Part shown: piece by piece, positions 18,187-26,798 of the stretch
Numbering within the stretch: the first letter of the stretch is position 1
Layout of the letters: every line of letters begins with the position of its first letter
The notes under the pieces: generated by a model
What the model was told of the DNA's origin: nothing
Seen by the model: only the letters and a program-made list of their open reading frames with translations
Database searches by the model: none
Program-made: the position numbers and the translations under genes
DNA from: an uncultured Bacilli bacterium
GTDB taxonomy: Bacteria; Bacillota_I; Bacilli_A; RF39; UBA660
Assembly (NCBI GenBank): GCA_910588025.1
Contig: CAJUQG010000001.1
Coordinates: forward strand, 97,725 to 143,361
DNA: 45,637 bases
Direction of reading: 5' to 3'

Positions 18187-18727
18187 TTTTCTCTCTCCAA
18201 TCTTTTTCAAAAATTTCCATGGTGATTCGATCATGACGTTTTCCATGATAATAATAACATTCATGACGTCGTCCACATTCTAAAAAACCTACTTTTTCAT
18301 AACAACGAATTGCTCTAGTGTTAAAATCATACACCGTTAAATCTATACTATGTAAATGTAATACATTAAATCCATAAGAAAGGATTATATTCAAAGCTTC
18401 TGCCCCATATCCATGACTACGATATTCTTCCATACCGATAAAAATTCCTATTGTAGCCGTCTGATCGATTGTATTAACATGCATCAAACTACAATTTCCT
18501 ATTAATGTATCATTTTCTTTGGCCACAATCGCAAAAGTATATTCTTGATTCTTAAGCGTATTTAAAATCCATTCTCGTTCCGCTTCTATATTCATAACTC
18601 TTGCTGCACCATGGGTATTAATTGTAATCTCTGGATCATTCATCCATGCTACATAACATTCTGCATCCTCTAAACAAAGTGGTGATAAATAAATTCTTTC
18701 TCCTTCTATTTTCTTATAATATTTCAC
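18152..18727 (-). CDS. GNAT N-acetyltransferase (RimJ/RimL-like)
   Basis: 191 residues. GNAT fold of the RimJ/RimL branch: the start IEGERIYLSPLCLEDAECYVAWMNDPEI, the acetyl-CoA loop region IGIFIGMEEYRSHGYGAEALNIIL (R-x-x-G-x-G/A variant RSHGYGAEA) and the closing YEKVGFLECGR. It transfers an acetyl group from acetyl-CoA to an amino group; acceptor unknown. It overlaps the LOG-family gene by 4 nt and glyQS by 35 nt, showing tight coupling in the T-box operon. Confidence 0.87.
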   Translation of the reverse strand: MKYYKKIEGERIYLSPLCLEDAECYVAWMNDPEITINTHGAARVMNIEAEREWILNTLKNQEYTFAIVAKENDTLIGNCSLMHVNTIDQTATIGIFIGMEEYRSHGYGAEALNIILSYGFNVLHLHSIDLTVYDFNTRAIRCYEKVGFLECGRRHECYYYHGKRHDRITMEIFEKDWREKNESSETNGRIG

Positions 18728-19233
18728 AAAATTTCCTCCAAATCTTTTAAAGACGTAATAAAAGTAATTCCCTCTAAAATTTCTTCATTACTAAAACAGT
18801 TTTGTTTCGCCTTTTCTATAAAAGCAAAAACATCATCATAATAATGCTCATAATTAAAAACAATAATCTTTTTCTTCTGTTTTTTCGCTCGATTTTCTTC
18901 TAAAAAGGTTATAATTTCCCCTAAAGTTCCCGTTCCTCCAGGTAAAAAAAGAAAAAGATCGGACTGGTCCCAAATTTGTTTCATCCGTTCAAACGAAGTT
19001 TCACAAACATAAAAATGTTCCGTTTTTTGTGCCCCTTCTATTACATAATCAGCTAAAACTATTTGGGTAAGTTGTGTTTTATTTACCTCTTTCGCTACAC
19101 GGCCCATCATTCCGACACAAGTTCCACCAATTACAAGTTCATTGTTTTGTAACAACTTTCCCACAAAAGAAGCAAGTTGTAAATATTCTTCGGCAATTTC
19201 ATCCCGCGAAGAACATCCTACAAATACTTTCAT
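18724..19233 (-). CDS. LOG-family (lysine decarboxylase-like) nucleotide-binding protein
   Basis: 169 residues from ATG 19233 (MKVFVGCSSRDE), with AAGGGTGGT upstream. Rossmann-like fold with the family signature LPGGTGTLGEI near residue 75 of the domain (PGGxGTxxE) and an N-terminal VFVGCSS. In plants and some bacteria this family releases free cytokinin-type bases from nucleotides; many bacterial members have unknown substrates. First gene after the T-box leader. Confidence 0.8.
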   Translation of the reverse strand: MKVFVGCSSRDEIAEEYLQLASFVGKLLQNNELVIGGTCVGMMGRVAKEVNKTQLTQIVLADYVIEGAQKTEHFYVCETSFERMKQIWDQSDLFLFLPGGTGTLGEIITFLEENRAKKQKKKIIVFNYEHYYDDVFAFIEKAKQNCFSNEEILEGITFITSLKDLEEIL

Positions 19234-19261
19234 TCTACCACCCTTTCTCAAAAAGAAAAAA

Positions 19262-19373
19262 CTTCCAAAGAAATTAGGGACGAGTCTAAACCCGCGGTTC
19301 CACCCTATTTATTCTTTGAAAGAATCACTTTATTTGATATAGCTCCGGCTTTCCACACCATCAGCACTTATAT
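19262..19373 (-). promoter_or_regulatory. Compact T-box leader for the LOG-GNAT-glyQS operon
   Basis: The minus strand holds the invariant T-box AGGGTGGAACCGCGGG (19291-19306) and its pairing partner CGTCCCT (19276-19282), which together form the antiterminator that binds the CCA end of uncharged tRNA. With glyQS in the operon, tRNA-Gly is the likely ligand. From the predicted transcription start the leader is only about 110 nt, short for a T-box, and no T-rich terminator follows; CCCT...TTTCT could instead mask the AGAAAGGG ribosome site, suggesting translational control (inference). Confidence 0.85.
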
Positions 19374-19379
19374 ACTCAA

Positions 19380-19408
19380 ATTATATAAAAAGATTAAAAA
19401 AAATGCAA
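19380..19408 (-). promoter_or_regulatory. Promoter of the T-box operon
   Basis: TTGCAT (19403-19408), a 17-nt spacer and TATAAT (19380-19385) on the minus strand, directly upstream of the T-box. Confidence 0.75.
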
Positions 19409-19472
19409 GAACGTTTTTTTAGATAACAAAATATATATCTTATCATTTTAATGAAGGGAATACCTAAAATTC

Positions 19473-20240
19473 TTAATTACATTTTTCCATGGATCTTTTA
19501 AAATCTAACATTCGCTTTAACACAACTTGATTATTACAATAGAACTTATTTTCTACAAAAGCATCAGTATTTAAAGATACATTATAGAATAAAACAAGTA
19601 TGACACGTTCTAAAAATTCTTGATTTTGCAAAAGATTAGGATAATAAGTCAAACAAGAATTAACATAACGTAAATAAAATTCATCCCTAGAAAGTATATT
19701 TACAGCACTTTCATCTTCTTGTAATAAATTACCTGTAACGGAAAAAAGACGACTCATTTGACTACTAATTTCTTCCATGCGCATTGTTATTACATCTTGA
19801 TCACGAAATTGACAATAAAATACATCATATAACCATTTTTGATAATAAGGGAAAATGCCCATAGAAGATAACTTTTCCCACCGCTCAAAAAAAGCATTCC
19901 CATGATAACATTTACTAGAATACAAAATTTCTTTTAGTTCAGTAAGAAATGCTTGTTCTACCATGCGATAATCTTGACAAAATCTTGATAAATTTCGATT
20001 CGCATAATTTAGGTACTCTTCTACTTTCTCAAATACTTGCGGAGAAATCGCCTTTTGCTGATTTAAATCGCGAATATATCTTAAAACATCTTCATTATTA
20101 ACAAAATAAGTATGATATTTTTCTTGAAAAAATAATACATTTTCTAAATTGTCATGAAAATCAGTTCCAAAAAAGATAGAATGAAAAGCTTGATTTTGCA
20201 TTTCTAATAATGCTGGTTTAGAAAAATTTCTTAATTCCAT
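19473..20240 (-). CDS. Hypothetical cytoplasmic protein
   Basis: 255 residues, helical, no membrane segment and no domain that I recognise. Rich in Phe, Tyr, Leu and Gln. Start ATG 20240 (MELRNFSKPALLE) with AGAGGTGGG upstream and a TATAAT-like box about 30 nt upstream. Stands alone between recO and the T-box promoter. Function unknown. Confidence 0.6.
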   Translation of the reverse strand: MELRNFSKPALLEMQNQAFHSIFFGTDFHDNLENVLFFQEKYHTYFVNNEDVLRYIRDLNQQKAISPQVFEKVEEYLNYANRNLSRFCQDYRMVEQAFLTELKEILYSSKCYHGNAFFERWEKLSSMGIFPYYQKWLYDVFYCQFRDQDVITMRMEEISSQMSRLFSVTGNLLQEDESAVNILSRDEFYLRYVNSCLTYYPNLLQNQEFLERVILVLFYNVSLNTDAFVENKFYCNNQVVLKRMLDFKRSMEKCN

Positions 20241-20274
20241 AAAAAAAACCCACCTCTAAAAAATTATATCATAT

Positions 20275-21009
20275 TTAACTTAAATTTTTAATTTTTTCTA
20301 AAAATTCCTTACTTTTTAAATACATCCCTGTATATCGTTCATAATAACGATTTAAAAAATCATTAATATCATTTTTCACAGCTTCACTAACACTTAATTT
20401 AGAAATACTTTTCATCTCTACATAATAATACATCCGAAGCATTTTAACCGTTTTAATACTAACAATTCGTTCATCTTTCACACAATTCTGACATAAATAT
20501 CCCCCAGCATCTGGATTAATAGTAATAATTTGCTTCGTACTACCGCAAGAAACACAAGCATCCAAATGAAGTCCTACTCCCAAAAAATCTAAATACTTTA
20601 CTTCTAAAATATTCGTAAGAACCATAGGATCTAACCCTTTTTCCATCTTCATAATGCAGTCCAAAAACAAAGGATAAATGCGAATATCCTCACTTTCTCG
20701 ATAAACTTGTTGCGTTAACTCTGTCAAATAATTACAATATCCTAACAACGTAATATTAGAATGAATATGACTAAGAGGATCAATTACATCGACATCTTTT
20801 AACAAAGAAAGCTTTCCTTCCTTTTTATAAATATAAAAAAAGCCATAGGTAAAACGTAAGGTTAAAGCACGAAGACGACTTTTCATACTTTTCACACCTT
20901 TACACATAATCCCTAATAGCCCGAAATCTTTCGTCAAGACATTAATGACTTTCGAAGATTCACCATAATTTACTTCATTTACAATAAAACCTTCGACCTT
21001 TGTAATCAT
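20275..21009 (-). CDS. recO: DNA repair protein RecO
   Basis: Loads RecA onto SSB-coated single strands with RecR in the RecFOR pathway. 244 residues from ATG 21009 (MITKVEGFIVNEVNYGE), one base after the stop of the small yqzL-like gene. N-terminal OB fold (GFIVNEVNYGESSKVINVLTKDFGLLGIMCKGVKS), helical C-terminal part, and zinc ligands CVSCGS ... LCQNC. Firmicutes order recO-yqzL-era is preserved. Confidence 0.92.
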   Translation of the reverse strand: MITKVEGFIVNEVNYGESSKVINVLTKDFGLLGIMCKGVKSMKSRLRALTLRFTYGFFYIYKKEGKLSLLKDVDVIDPLSHIHSNITLLGYCNYLTELTQQVYRESEDIRIYPLFLDCIMKMEKGLDPMVLTNILEVKYLDFLGVGLHLDACVSCGSTKQIITINPDAGGYLCQNCVKDERIVSIKTVKMLRMYYYVEMKSISKLSVSEAVKNDINDFLNRYYERYTGMYLKSKEFLEKIKNLS

Positions 21010-21010
21010 T

Positions 21011-21100
21011 TTATTCACATCTCTTCTGTTTTTTATAAGCTAAATAATATTCAATCTTTCCTGTTTTACGAAACATTTCCCAATATCCTTTTGCATCCAT
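21011..21100 (-). CDS. yqzL: YqzL-like small protein
   Basis: A 29-residue ORF between era and recO: start ATG 21100, MDAKGYWEMFRKTGKIEYY at the N-terminus, stop TAA 21011-21013. Pattern W..F..TG.IE.YL..K matches the YqzL family, which occupies this position in Bacillus. A ribosome-site-like AGAGTGAT lies upstream. Function unknown. Confidence 0.7.
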   Translation of the reverse strand: MDAKGYWEMFRKTGKIEYYLAYKKQKRCE

Positions 21101-21165
21101 GATTATCACTCTTTCTATAACTATTATGTTTCTCGTTATAGAATTCTATTCAAAGATTGCATAAT

Positions 21166-22053
21166 TTATGAATCAAATTCATGAAAACCTAATTCTTTTA
21201 AATATTTATCTTTATCTCGCCAATTTTTGACCGTTCGAACATAAAGCTCCAAATACACCTTTTTATGAACCATTCCTTCAATTTCTCGACGAGCTAACGT
21301 TCCAACTTTTTTAAGACGCTCTCCTCGTTTACCAATTACTATTTTTTTAATCGAATCACGGTCAACAATAATATCTACACTCACACGCACTAACTCTTTT
21401 TCCTCTTCAAAATTCGTCGTAATACAAGTTAAGCTATGAGGAACTTCTTCAATCGTTACATGTAATAATTTTTCTCGAACCAATTCACTAATCATAAAAT
21501 AAATACTATTGCTCGTTTTAGTTTGTGTATCAAAATACATCACATCATCTTTTAAATATCCCTTTAAAACATCAATCAAACGTTTAACATTATCATTTTT
21601 CATAGCACTTACTGGAACAATTTCTGAAAAATTAAAATAGTCTTTATACTCATTAATCATTAATAACAACCGTTCATCACTAATTAAATCAATCTTATTC
21701 ATGACTAAAACAACAGGAACTTTAGTTGTTTTTAAACTTTCCATAATAAACTTATCTCCAGGACCAATTCCTGTTGAAGCATCAATCACAAACAAAATAA
21801 CATCAACATCTTTTGTTAACGAATACGACTCCTTATTCAAAATTCTTCCTAACTTACCTTGTGGTTTATGAATTCCAGGAGTATCCATAAAAACAATTTG
21901 ATACCCCTCTTCATTATAAATACCTTGAATGATATTTCTGGTCGTCTGTGCCTTATTGGATGTAATGGCAATTTTTTCATTAATTAACGTATTTAATAGT
22001 GTACTTTTTCCAACATTTGGTCGTCCTATCAAACTAACAAAACCGCTTCTCAT
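21166..22053 (-). CDS. era: GTPase Era
   Basis: Essential GTPase in 30S assembly that binds the 3' end of 16S rRNA. 295 residues: P-loop GRPNVGKSTLLN (G1), the Thr switch KAQTTRNIIQGI, DTPGIHKP (G3), NKIDLI (G4), SAMKNDNV (G5), then the KH domain with VIGKRGERLKKVGTLARREIE. Complete. Downstream of ybeY in one transcript, as in most Firmicutes. Confidence 0.96.
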   Translation of the reverse strand: MRSGFVSLIGRPNVGKSTLLNTLINEKIAITSNKAQTTRNIIQGIYNEEGYQIVFMDTPGIHKPQGKLGRILNKESYSLTKDVDVILFVIDASTGIGPGDKFIMESLKTTKVPVVLVMNKIDLISDERLLLMINEYKDYFNFSEIVPVSAMKNDNVKRLIDVLKGYLKDDVMYFDTQTKTSNSIYFMISELVREKLLHVTIEEVPHSLTCITTNFEEEKELVRVSVDIIVDRDSIKKIVIGKRGERLKKVGTLARREIEGMVHKKVYLELYVRTVKNWRDKDKYLKELGFHEFDS

Positions 22054-22068
22054 AACCCACCTACATTT

Positions 22069-22509
22069 CTATCGCAAAATTCCTAACTTAGCTAAAATTT
22101 CTTCTTGTAACCCAAACATAACTTTTTCTTCCTCTAAACTCATATGATCATACCCCAAAAGATGAAGTAATCCATGTACCACTAAAAAAGATAACTCTCG
22201 TTTTTCACTATGCCCATAATTCTTAGCTTGCTCCTTCATTCTCGGAATACATATATAAATATCTCCAAGCATTCTAATTCCATCTGGAAGTTCATTTCCG
22301 TTATCTTCAAATGCAAAACTTATCACATCTGTCACCGCATCTTTTCCTCGATAATCTCGGTTCAACTCTTTTATACAACTCTCATTTACAAAGATAATCG
22401 AATAAATTGCTCCAAGCGCTTGTTCATGACGTAATGTCTCTAATATAACCTCTTCCAAATAATCATAATCTTCATAACCATACTGATTATTAATATTTTC
22501 AATATTCAT
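22069..22509 (-). CDS. ybeY: Endoribonuclease YbeY
   Basis: Zinc endoribonuclease for 16S rRNA 3' maturation and ribosome quality control. 146 residues from ATG 22509, whose AT overlaps the TAATG stop/start junction with the VanZ gene. Metal motif HGLLHLLGYDH (HxxxHxxxxxH) near residues 117-127, and the fold hallmark NRDYRGKDAVTDVISF. An upstream in-frame Met lies inside the VanZ gene and is unlikely. Confidence 0.94.
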   Translation of the reverse strand: MNIENINNQYGYEDYDYLEEVILETLRHEQALGAIYSIIFVNESCIKELNRDYRGKDAVTDVISFAFEDNGNELPDGIRMLGDIYICIPRMKEQAKNYGHSEKRELSFLVVHGLLHLLGYDHMSLEEEKVMFGLQEEILAKLGILR

Positions 22510-23135
22510 TAAAACCACCCAAGACCCATAATTTTTGTAAAATAAATGACACAAATAATACAAAGAATTACACAAATAATATTATAAAATAAATCACTTT
22601 GTAAAAAACGTGGCATATGCTTTTTAATTGCATTCAAAGCAATATAAAGTAAAAATCCAGCAATCGCTCCTACAACATTTAAAATAATATCATCAATATC
22701 ACAACTACGGCCAATTTGAAGTTGTACTAGTTCTACAGTAAGACTACTAATAGCACTAATAAATAAAATATGACTAATCTTGGTAGCTTTCACATAACCA
22801 GATACAAAATATCCAAAAGGCACAAAAATAAAAATATTTCCAAGCACATTTGAATAAAACATAGGTGACCCAACTTTATAACGAAACATTTCGGTAAATG
22901 GAACTAAATTAAACCCTGTGCCATTCACTGCTGAATTCATTTCCGCATCCGTTAATAGTTGAAATAAAATTAAAACATAAACTACAAAAATTAAATTTAA
23001 AAACTCTTTATAAAACACAAATCGTTCATGATTTATTCTAAGATAAGAAACTCGTATCGCAATTAATACAACCATAAAAATTGTTAACATCGGCCATACC
23101 TTTGCAATTGCATTTGTCAGTAAATTTAGTACCAT
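22509..23135 (-). CDS. VanZ-family membrane protein
   Basis: 208 residues, about five membrane helices. VanZ hallmarks: N.. FNLVPF (about 74-79), SPMFYSNVLGNIFIFVPFGYFV (family N..lFiPlG), SLTVELVQL and RSCDIDDIILNVVGAIAGFLLY (family R..D.dDii.N..G). VanZ-like proteins give low-level teicoplanin resistance in some hosts; the general function is unclear. Stop codon overlaps the ybeY start. Confidence 0.88.
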   Translation of the reverse strand: MVLNLLTNAIAKVWPMLTIFMVVLIAIRVSYLRINHERFVFYKEFLNLIFVVYVLILFQLLTDAEMNSAVNGTGFNLVPFTEMFRYKVGSPMFYSNVLGNIFIFVPFGYFVSGYVKATKISHILFISAISSLTVELVQLQIGRSCDIDDIILNVVGAIAGFLLYIALNAIKKHMPRFLQSDLFYNIICVILCIICVIYFTKIMGLGWF

Positions 23136-23138
23136 CGT

Positions 23139-24281
23139 CTAACCTTCTTCTTTTTGCTCTTGAAATTCTTCCTGTCTACTAATATTTTCTAAAACAGACA
23201 CAAAAACTTCTATATCCATTGTACTATTATTCACATTTTTTTTCAAAACTTTTTTATCTAAAATCTGCTCACCATCTTGCAAACGCATTTGCATTTTCTC
23301 ATCTGCTAATCGAATAGATTCCTTTAATGCTTCTTCTTCTAAATAAGTTTCTTCTGTTACCACAACTTCTTTTTGAACTACAAAATAAAATTCATAGCCA
23401 AAAATCGAAAACAAACGCTTTTTTTCATTTACATAATGCTCCAGTCTTGGACGCAATATAGTTTGCTCATAAGAACCCTTAGAAATCATAAAATTCCAAC
23501 GCTTTTTCCCTGTTTCCTGCTTTTTCTCATAATTCATAGGTAAACTAACATGAGTCGTATACCAAACCTCTCCCAAGACTTTACCAGTTGCACAAACTCT
23601 CGAAACTACTGCCTCATTAGCCATTAACTCGCCACTTATTAAAATATCCCCCTCTACTACATAATCATCACGAGCTACCTTAGCTTCTCCTATAGAATAA
23701 GTTATTTGTTTTACAATAGCTGATTTTGTCGCCACCAAATGACATCTTTCTTTTTTTTCTTCTGGATGAGTAATAATTCTTTCTTCAATCCGAACGATAT
23801 AACGCATACCATCGACTTCAATTTCTAACCACTCCAACTGCTCAGGAAACCGATTTAACAACTCTTTTTTTATGTGTTCTATTTCCCTAAAATCTTTTCG
23901 AAAAGTCAATCGCTCAATTCCATAATCACTCAACGCTTTTTCTACTAACTCACGAATTTCTTTATTCGAATGAATTACTTGAACATCAACAATAATATGA
24001 GAAAAAACAAACAACAAAATAGGAAATAAAAAAAGACCTACGACAATTAACCACTGACGCCGAAACAATTCTTTTAGGTGAAAAATACCATCAAATCTCA
24101 CCTTTCGAAATCGATAATAACCTACTTTTTTTAATTTTCCAAAATCACTTGCCAAAATCTTAAGTTGTAAAGAATCCTGACAATATTTGGTTTCATAAAC
24201 TTCAATCCGAGCTTTAAATAATTTTAACAAAACTCGACTATAATCTGGTTCACGTACTTCTACCCACATATATTGTTTCAT
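23139..24281 (-). CDS. yqfD: Sporulation protein YqfD
   Basis: 380 residues from ATG 24281 (MKQYMWVEVREPDYSR); its ATGA overlaps the yqfC stop. One membrane helix (WLIVVGLFLFPILLFVFSHIIV, about 84-105) followed by an extracytoplasmic domain with repeated RIEERIITHPEEK and GDILISGELMAN segments characteristic of YqfD. In Bacillus it is required for efficient sporulation in the sigma-E regulon. Together with YqfC it supports spore formation in this organism. Confidence 0.87.
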   Translation of the reverse strand: MKQYMWVEVREPDYSRVLLKLFKARIEVYETKYCQDSLQLKILASDFGKLKKVGYYRFRKVRFDGIFHLKELFRRQWLIVVGLFLFPILLFVFSHIIVDVQVIHSNKEIRELVEKALSDYGIERLTFRKDFREIEHIKKELLNRFPEQLEWLEIEVDGMRYIVRIEERIITHPEEKKERCHLVATKSAIVKQITYSIGEAKVARDDYVVEGDILISGELMANEAVVSRVCATGKVLGEVWYTTHVSLPMNYEKKQETGKKRWNFMISKGSYEQTILRPRLEHYVNEKKRLFSIFGYEFYFVVQKEVVVTEETYLEEEALKESIRLADEKMQMRLQDGEQILDKKVLKKNVNNSTMDIEVFVSVLENISRQEEFQEQKEEG

Positions 24282-24520
24282 ACGATACGTTCCAATCTTT
24301 CTAAATTTCCACAAATTAATATTTCATGACTTTCTAACTTTTTTACTCGAAAGTCACTTCCTAATAATTTCAATTGAAATCCATCCATTTGTAAAATAAC
24401 TTCTTCTGTTTGCAATTTTATTACATCAACATATTGAAATACATGAATATGATTTTCATAAAGGTCAATATAATAATTTTGCTCAATTAAAAATTCTCGA
24501 ACTCGGTTTGTTAAATACAT
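24278..24520 (-). CDS. yqfC: Sporulation protein YqfC
   Basis: 80 residues. YabP/YqfC fold: a start resembling YLTNRVREFLIEQNYYIDLYENHIHV compacted, then VILQMDGFQLKLLGSDFRVKKLESHEILI (family i....l.i.G..L.i..l...e+.i.G.I). Directly coupled to yqfD by an ATGA overlap, as in Bacillus and Clostridium. Confidence 0.83.
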   Translation of the reverse strand: MYLTNRVREFLIEQNYYIDLYENHIHVFQYVDVIKLQTEEVILQMDGFQLKLLGSDFRVKKLESHEILICGNLERLERIV

Positions 24521-24561
24521 GATTCCTCACCAATAAATTATATGAAAAAAACTTACATTTT

Positions 24562-24592
24562 AACAAAAAAAAGAAATTCTTAATGAAGAATC
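24562..24592 (-). terminator. Terminator overlapping the yqeY stop
   Basis: Minus-strand hairpin with arms near AGATTCTT and AAGAATTTCT around a CATT loop, followed by a run of T. Confidence 0.6.
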
Positions 24593-25023
24593 TCTTTCAC
24601 CAAAGCACTAACTTTTGACATATCTGCCACAGTACCAATACGTTCAGTAAGAAGTTTCATAACCCTACCCATATCTTTAATAGTAGAAGCTTCTGTAACC
24701 GCAATTGCTTTATTTACCTCTTCTAAGATTTTTTCATCACTTAGTTCCTCTGGTAAATATTTAGCTAAAAGCTCAATTTCTTTCTCTAAATTTTCGACTA
24801 AATCACTGCGCTCATACTTTTGATACTCCAAAACAGAATCTCTTCGTACTTTTACTTGCTTTTTTATGACTCCTACAACTTCTTGATCGGTTAAATCATG
24901 TTTAGCATTAATCTGCTCTAATTGTAACGCACTCTTAAGCATACGATAAACACTTAAAGAAAACTTATCATTCGCTTTCATTGCTTGTTTTAAATCATTG
25001 GTAATAGTTTCCATTAATGTCAT
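24580..25023 (-). CDS. yqeY: GatB/YqeY-domain protein
   Basis: 147 residues, helical. Typical YqeY start (ITNDLKQAMKANDKFSLSVYRMLKSALQ), middle (VIKKQVKVRRDSVLEYQKYERSDLVEKE-like) and LLAKYLPEELSDEKI, ending with MGRVMKLLTERIG. Related to the GatB C-terminal tRNA-binding domain; exact role unknown. 11 nt downstream of rpsU, the standard pairing. Confidence 0.93.
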   Translation of the reverse strand: MTLMETITNDLKQAMKANDKFSLSVYRMLKSALQLEQINAKHDLTDQEVVGVIKKQVKVRRDSVLEYQKYERSDLVENLEKEIELLAKYLPEELSDEKILEEVNKAIAVTEASTIKDMGRVMKLLTERIGTVADMSKVSALVKEILH

Positions 25024-25034
25024 TTTTAATCACC

Positions 25035-25220
25035 TTAATAATTTCTATGCTTCTTTGCATTACGAATCATTTCTTTTTTTGCTTCTCTTCTCTTAACGCC
25101 TGGTTTCTCATAGTGTTTTCTTTTCTTTAACTCAGAAGGGACACCGCTTCTAGCAACTTTTACTTTAAACTTCTTTAAAGCACCATCAATATTTCCATTA
25201 GTTACTACAACTTTTGTCAT
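25035..25220 (-). CDS. rpsU: Ribosomal protein bS21
   Basis: 61 residues, strongly basic: MTKVVVTNGNIDGALKKFKV, SGVPSELKKRKHYEKPGVKRR, closing KHRNY. Component of the 30S subunit near the anti-Shine-Dalgarno end. Complete and normal length. Confidence 0.95.
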   Translation of the reverse strand: MTKVVVTNGNIDGALKKFKVKVARSGVPSELKKRKHYEKPGVKRREAKKEMIRNAKKHRNY

Positions 25221-25303
25221 GAATTATACCCTCCCTTCAATTTCTACCATAAATTATATCACTAGACTCTCAAGAGTTCAATATTTTTTCATTATAAAAC
25301 CGC

Positions 25304-25329
25304 GAAAAAAAGGATGCTTTTACATCCTT
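25304..25329 (-). terminator. Terminator of the 25337 gene
   Basis: Minus-strand stem AAGGATG / CATCCTT (25310-25316 with 25323-25329) followed by seven T residues. Confidence 0.8.
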
Positions 25330-25336
25330 AAATCTT

Positions 25337-26026
25337 CTAAGAATTCAAAGTTGCACCAGAATTACTGTCATTCGTAATCGGTGTTTCTTCAGATACAACT
25401 CCACTTACTTCTAATTTCAAATAAATATATTGACCACTAACGGCACTTGTAGCTAGTTCTTCATTAATCCATGCTTGTACACTATAAGAAATATCTTGAT
25501 TTGCTTCCAAAACACCTTCATCTAACACATAGCGAATATCATTTTGAGCAGTAACGCCTTCCGTTTCAGTAGTATGAGTTATCTCACTTAAAGTTTTATT
25601 TGGCATCGGAGCTAATGTTTCATTTCCCTTTTTAAGACCAATACGAATTAAACTATGATCTACAAAAGTTCCTCCCTTTGGCAATTTATTTTTATTATTA
25701 TACATAACCAAACGATAACTAGCTGGCAATGTTCCACGATTCAAAATATTCAACTTATAAGTACAATCTGTTAAAATAGAAGCATCATCATCACTCATGG
25801 GATCCAAACAACTATTACTTGAAACAATATCACTTTCACTAATCGTTTCTCCATTTGCGTTCGTATAAGTAATCACTAAAGAACCAGTTTCTACTACTTG
25901 ATTATCAGTATTTTTATCTACTTGTAAAAACATTGCATAACTTGCTCCAATTACCACAATCGTTAAGCATATTACTACAATAGCAATAACCTTAGTCTCT
26001 CTTTTAAAGATATTTTTATAGTTCAT
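25337..26026 (-). CDS. TasA/camelysin-like surface protein
   Basis: 229 residues. N-terminal helix VIAIVVICLTIVVIGASYAM followed by FLQVDKNTDNQVVETGSLVITY; this signal-like helix ending in a small-residue stretch and the following beta segment resemble TasA/camelysin-type proteins (biofilm fibre or surface protease-like family). The rest is beta-rich, Ser/Thr/Asn-rich, and contains one Cys pair (NSCLDP ... DCTYKL). Probably exported; a SipW-like signal peptidase is not in the window. Single gene with its own terminator. Confidence 0.65.
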   Translation of the reverse strand: MNYKNIFKRETKVIAIVVICLTIVVIGASYAMFLQVDKNTDNQVVETGSLVITYTNANGETISESDIVSSNSCLDPMSDDDASILTDCTYKLNILNRGTLPASYRLVMYNNKNKLPKGGTFVDHSLIRIGLKKGNETLAPMPNKTLSEITHTTETEGVTAQNDIRYVLDEGVLEANQDISYSVQAWINEELATSAVSGQYIYLKLEVSGVVSEETPITNDSNSGATLNS

Positions 26027-26103
26027 AGCATCATCACCATATCATACATATATTAAACATAATACCACATTTTTTTTATTTTGTGGAAAATTTTTACTCT
26101 TTT

Positions 26104-26637
26104 TTAAAAACTCATCAATTCATTTTCTTTCACTTTTAAACGTTCATCAATCATTTTATTATATTGATTAACCAAATCTTGAACCATTTCTAGTTCAGCT
26201 TTCTCTTCATCTTCAGGCATTTCACTACGTTTAATTTCATTATTAGCATCTTGACGAATATTTCTAAGTGCAACCCTTGTTTCTTCACATATTGTTTTCG
26301 CTTGCTTTACATAATCACGACGACGTTCCTCTGTAAGTTCTGGAATCGTTAAAATAATAACTTCTCCATTATTAATCGGCGTAATTCCTAAATTTGCTTC
26401 ATTAATACTCCGTTCAATTTCCTTTAAAGCGCTCTTATCAAATGGTTTAATCATAAGTTGTCTTGCTTCTGGTACTGTAATATTTGCTAAAGAGGAAACC
26501 GGACTCATTGCACCATAATAATTTACTTGAATTCCATTTAACATCGCAGGATTTGCTCTACCAGCACGAATATTTTGTAATTTAGCATCCATCGCTTCTA
26601 ACGATTTTTGCATTTTCTTTTCAATATCTGAATTCAT
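26104..26637 (-). CDS. frr: Ribosome recycling factor
   Basis: 177 residues. Splits post-termination ribosomes with EF-G. Start MNSDIEKKMQKSLEAMDAKL, then RAGRANPAMLNGIQVNYYGA (hallmark RaGRA.p.ll..i.v.YYG), PLTEERR-type LTIPELTEERRRDYVKQAK, and closing helices with VQDLVNQYNKMIDE. Complete. The usual neighbour pyrH is absent between tsf and frr; two thioredoxin-like genes occupy that place. Confidence 0.96.
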   Translation of the reverse strand: MNSDIEKKMQKSLEAMDAKLQNIRAGRANPAMLNGIQVNYYGAMSPVSSLANITVPEARQLMIKPFDKSALKEIERSINEANLGITPINNGEVIILTIPELTEERRRDYVKQAKTICEETRVALRNIRQDANNEIKRSEMPEDEEKAELEMVQDLVNQYNKMIDERLKVKENELMSF

Positions 26638-26755
26638 AATAACTCTCTTTCTATATAACTAAATATATTATATAAGACTATTTATTGTTTGACAATAAAT
26701 TTTAGAATCATTTACAATTCTTTTTTAGTTTACACAAATTTTATAAAAATATGAA

Positions 26756-26798
26756 AAAAGAAACCTTTTCAATTAATATTTTTGAAAAAGTTCCTTCA
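26756..26798 (-). terminator. Terminator of the 26773 gene
   Basis: Long minus-strand hairpin (arms near GGAACTTTTTCAA and TTGAAAAGGTTTC, with G-U pairs) ending in six T residues; overlaps the stop codon. Confidence 0.65.
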
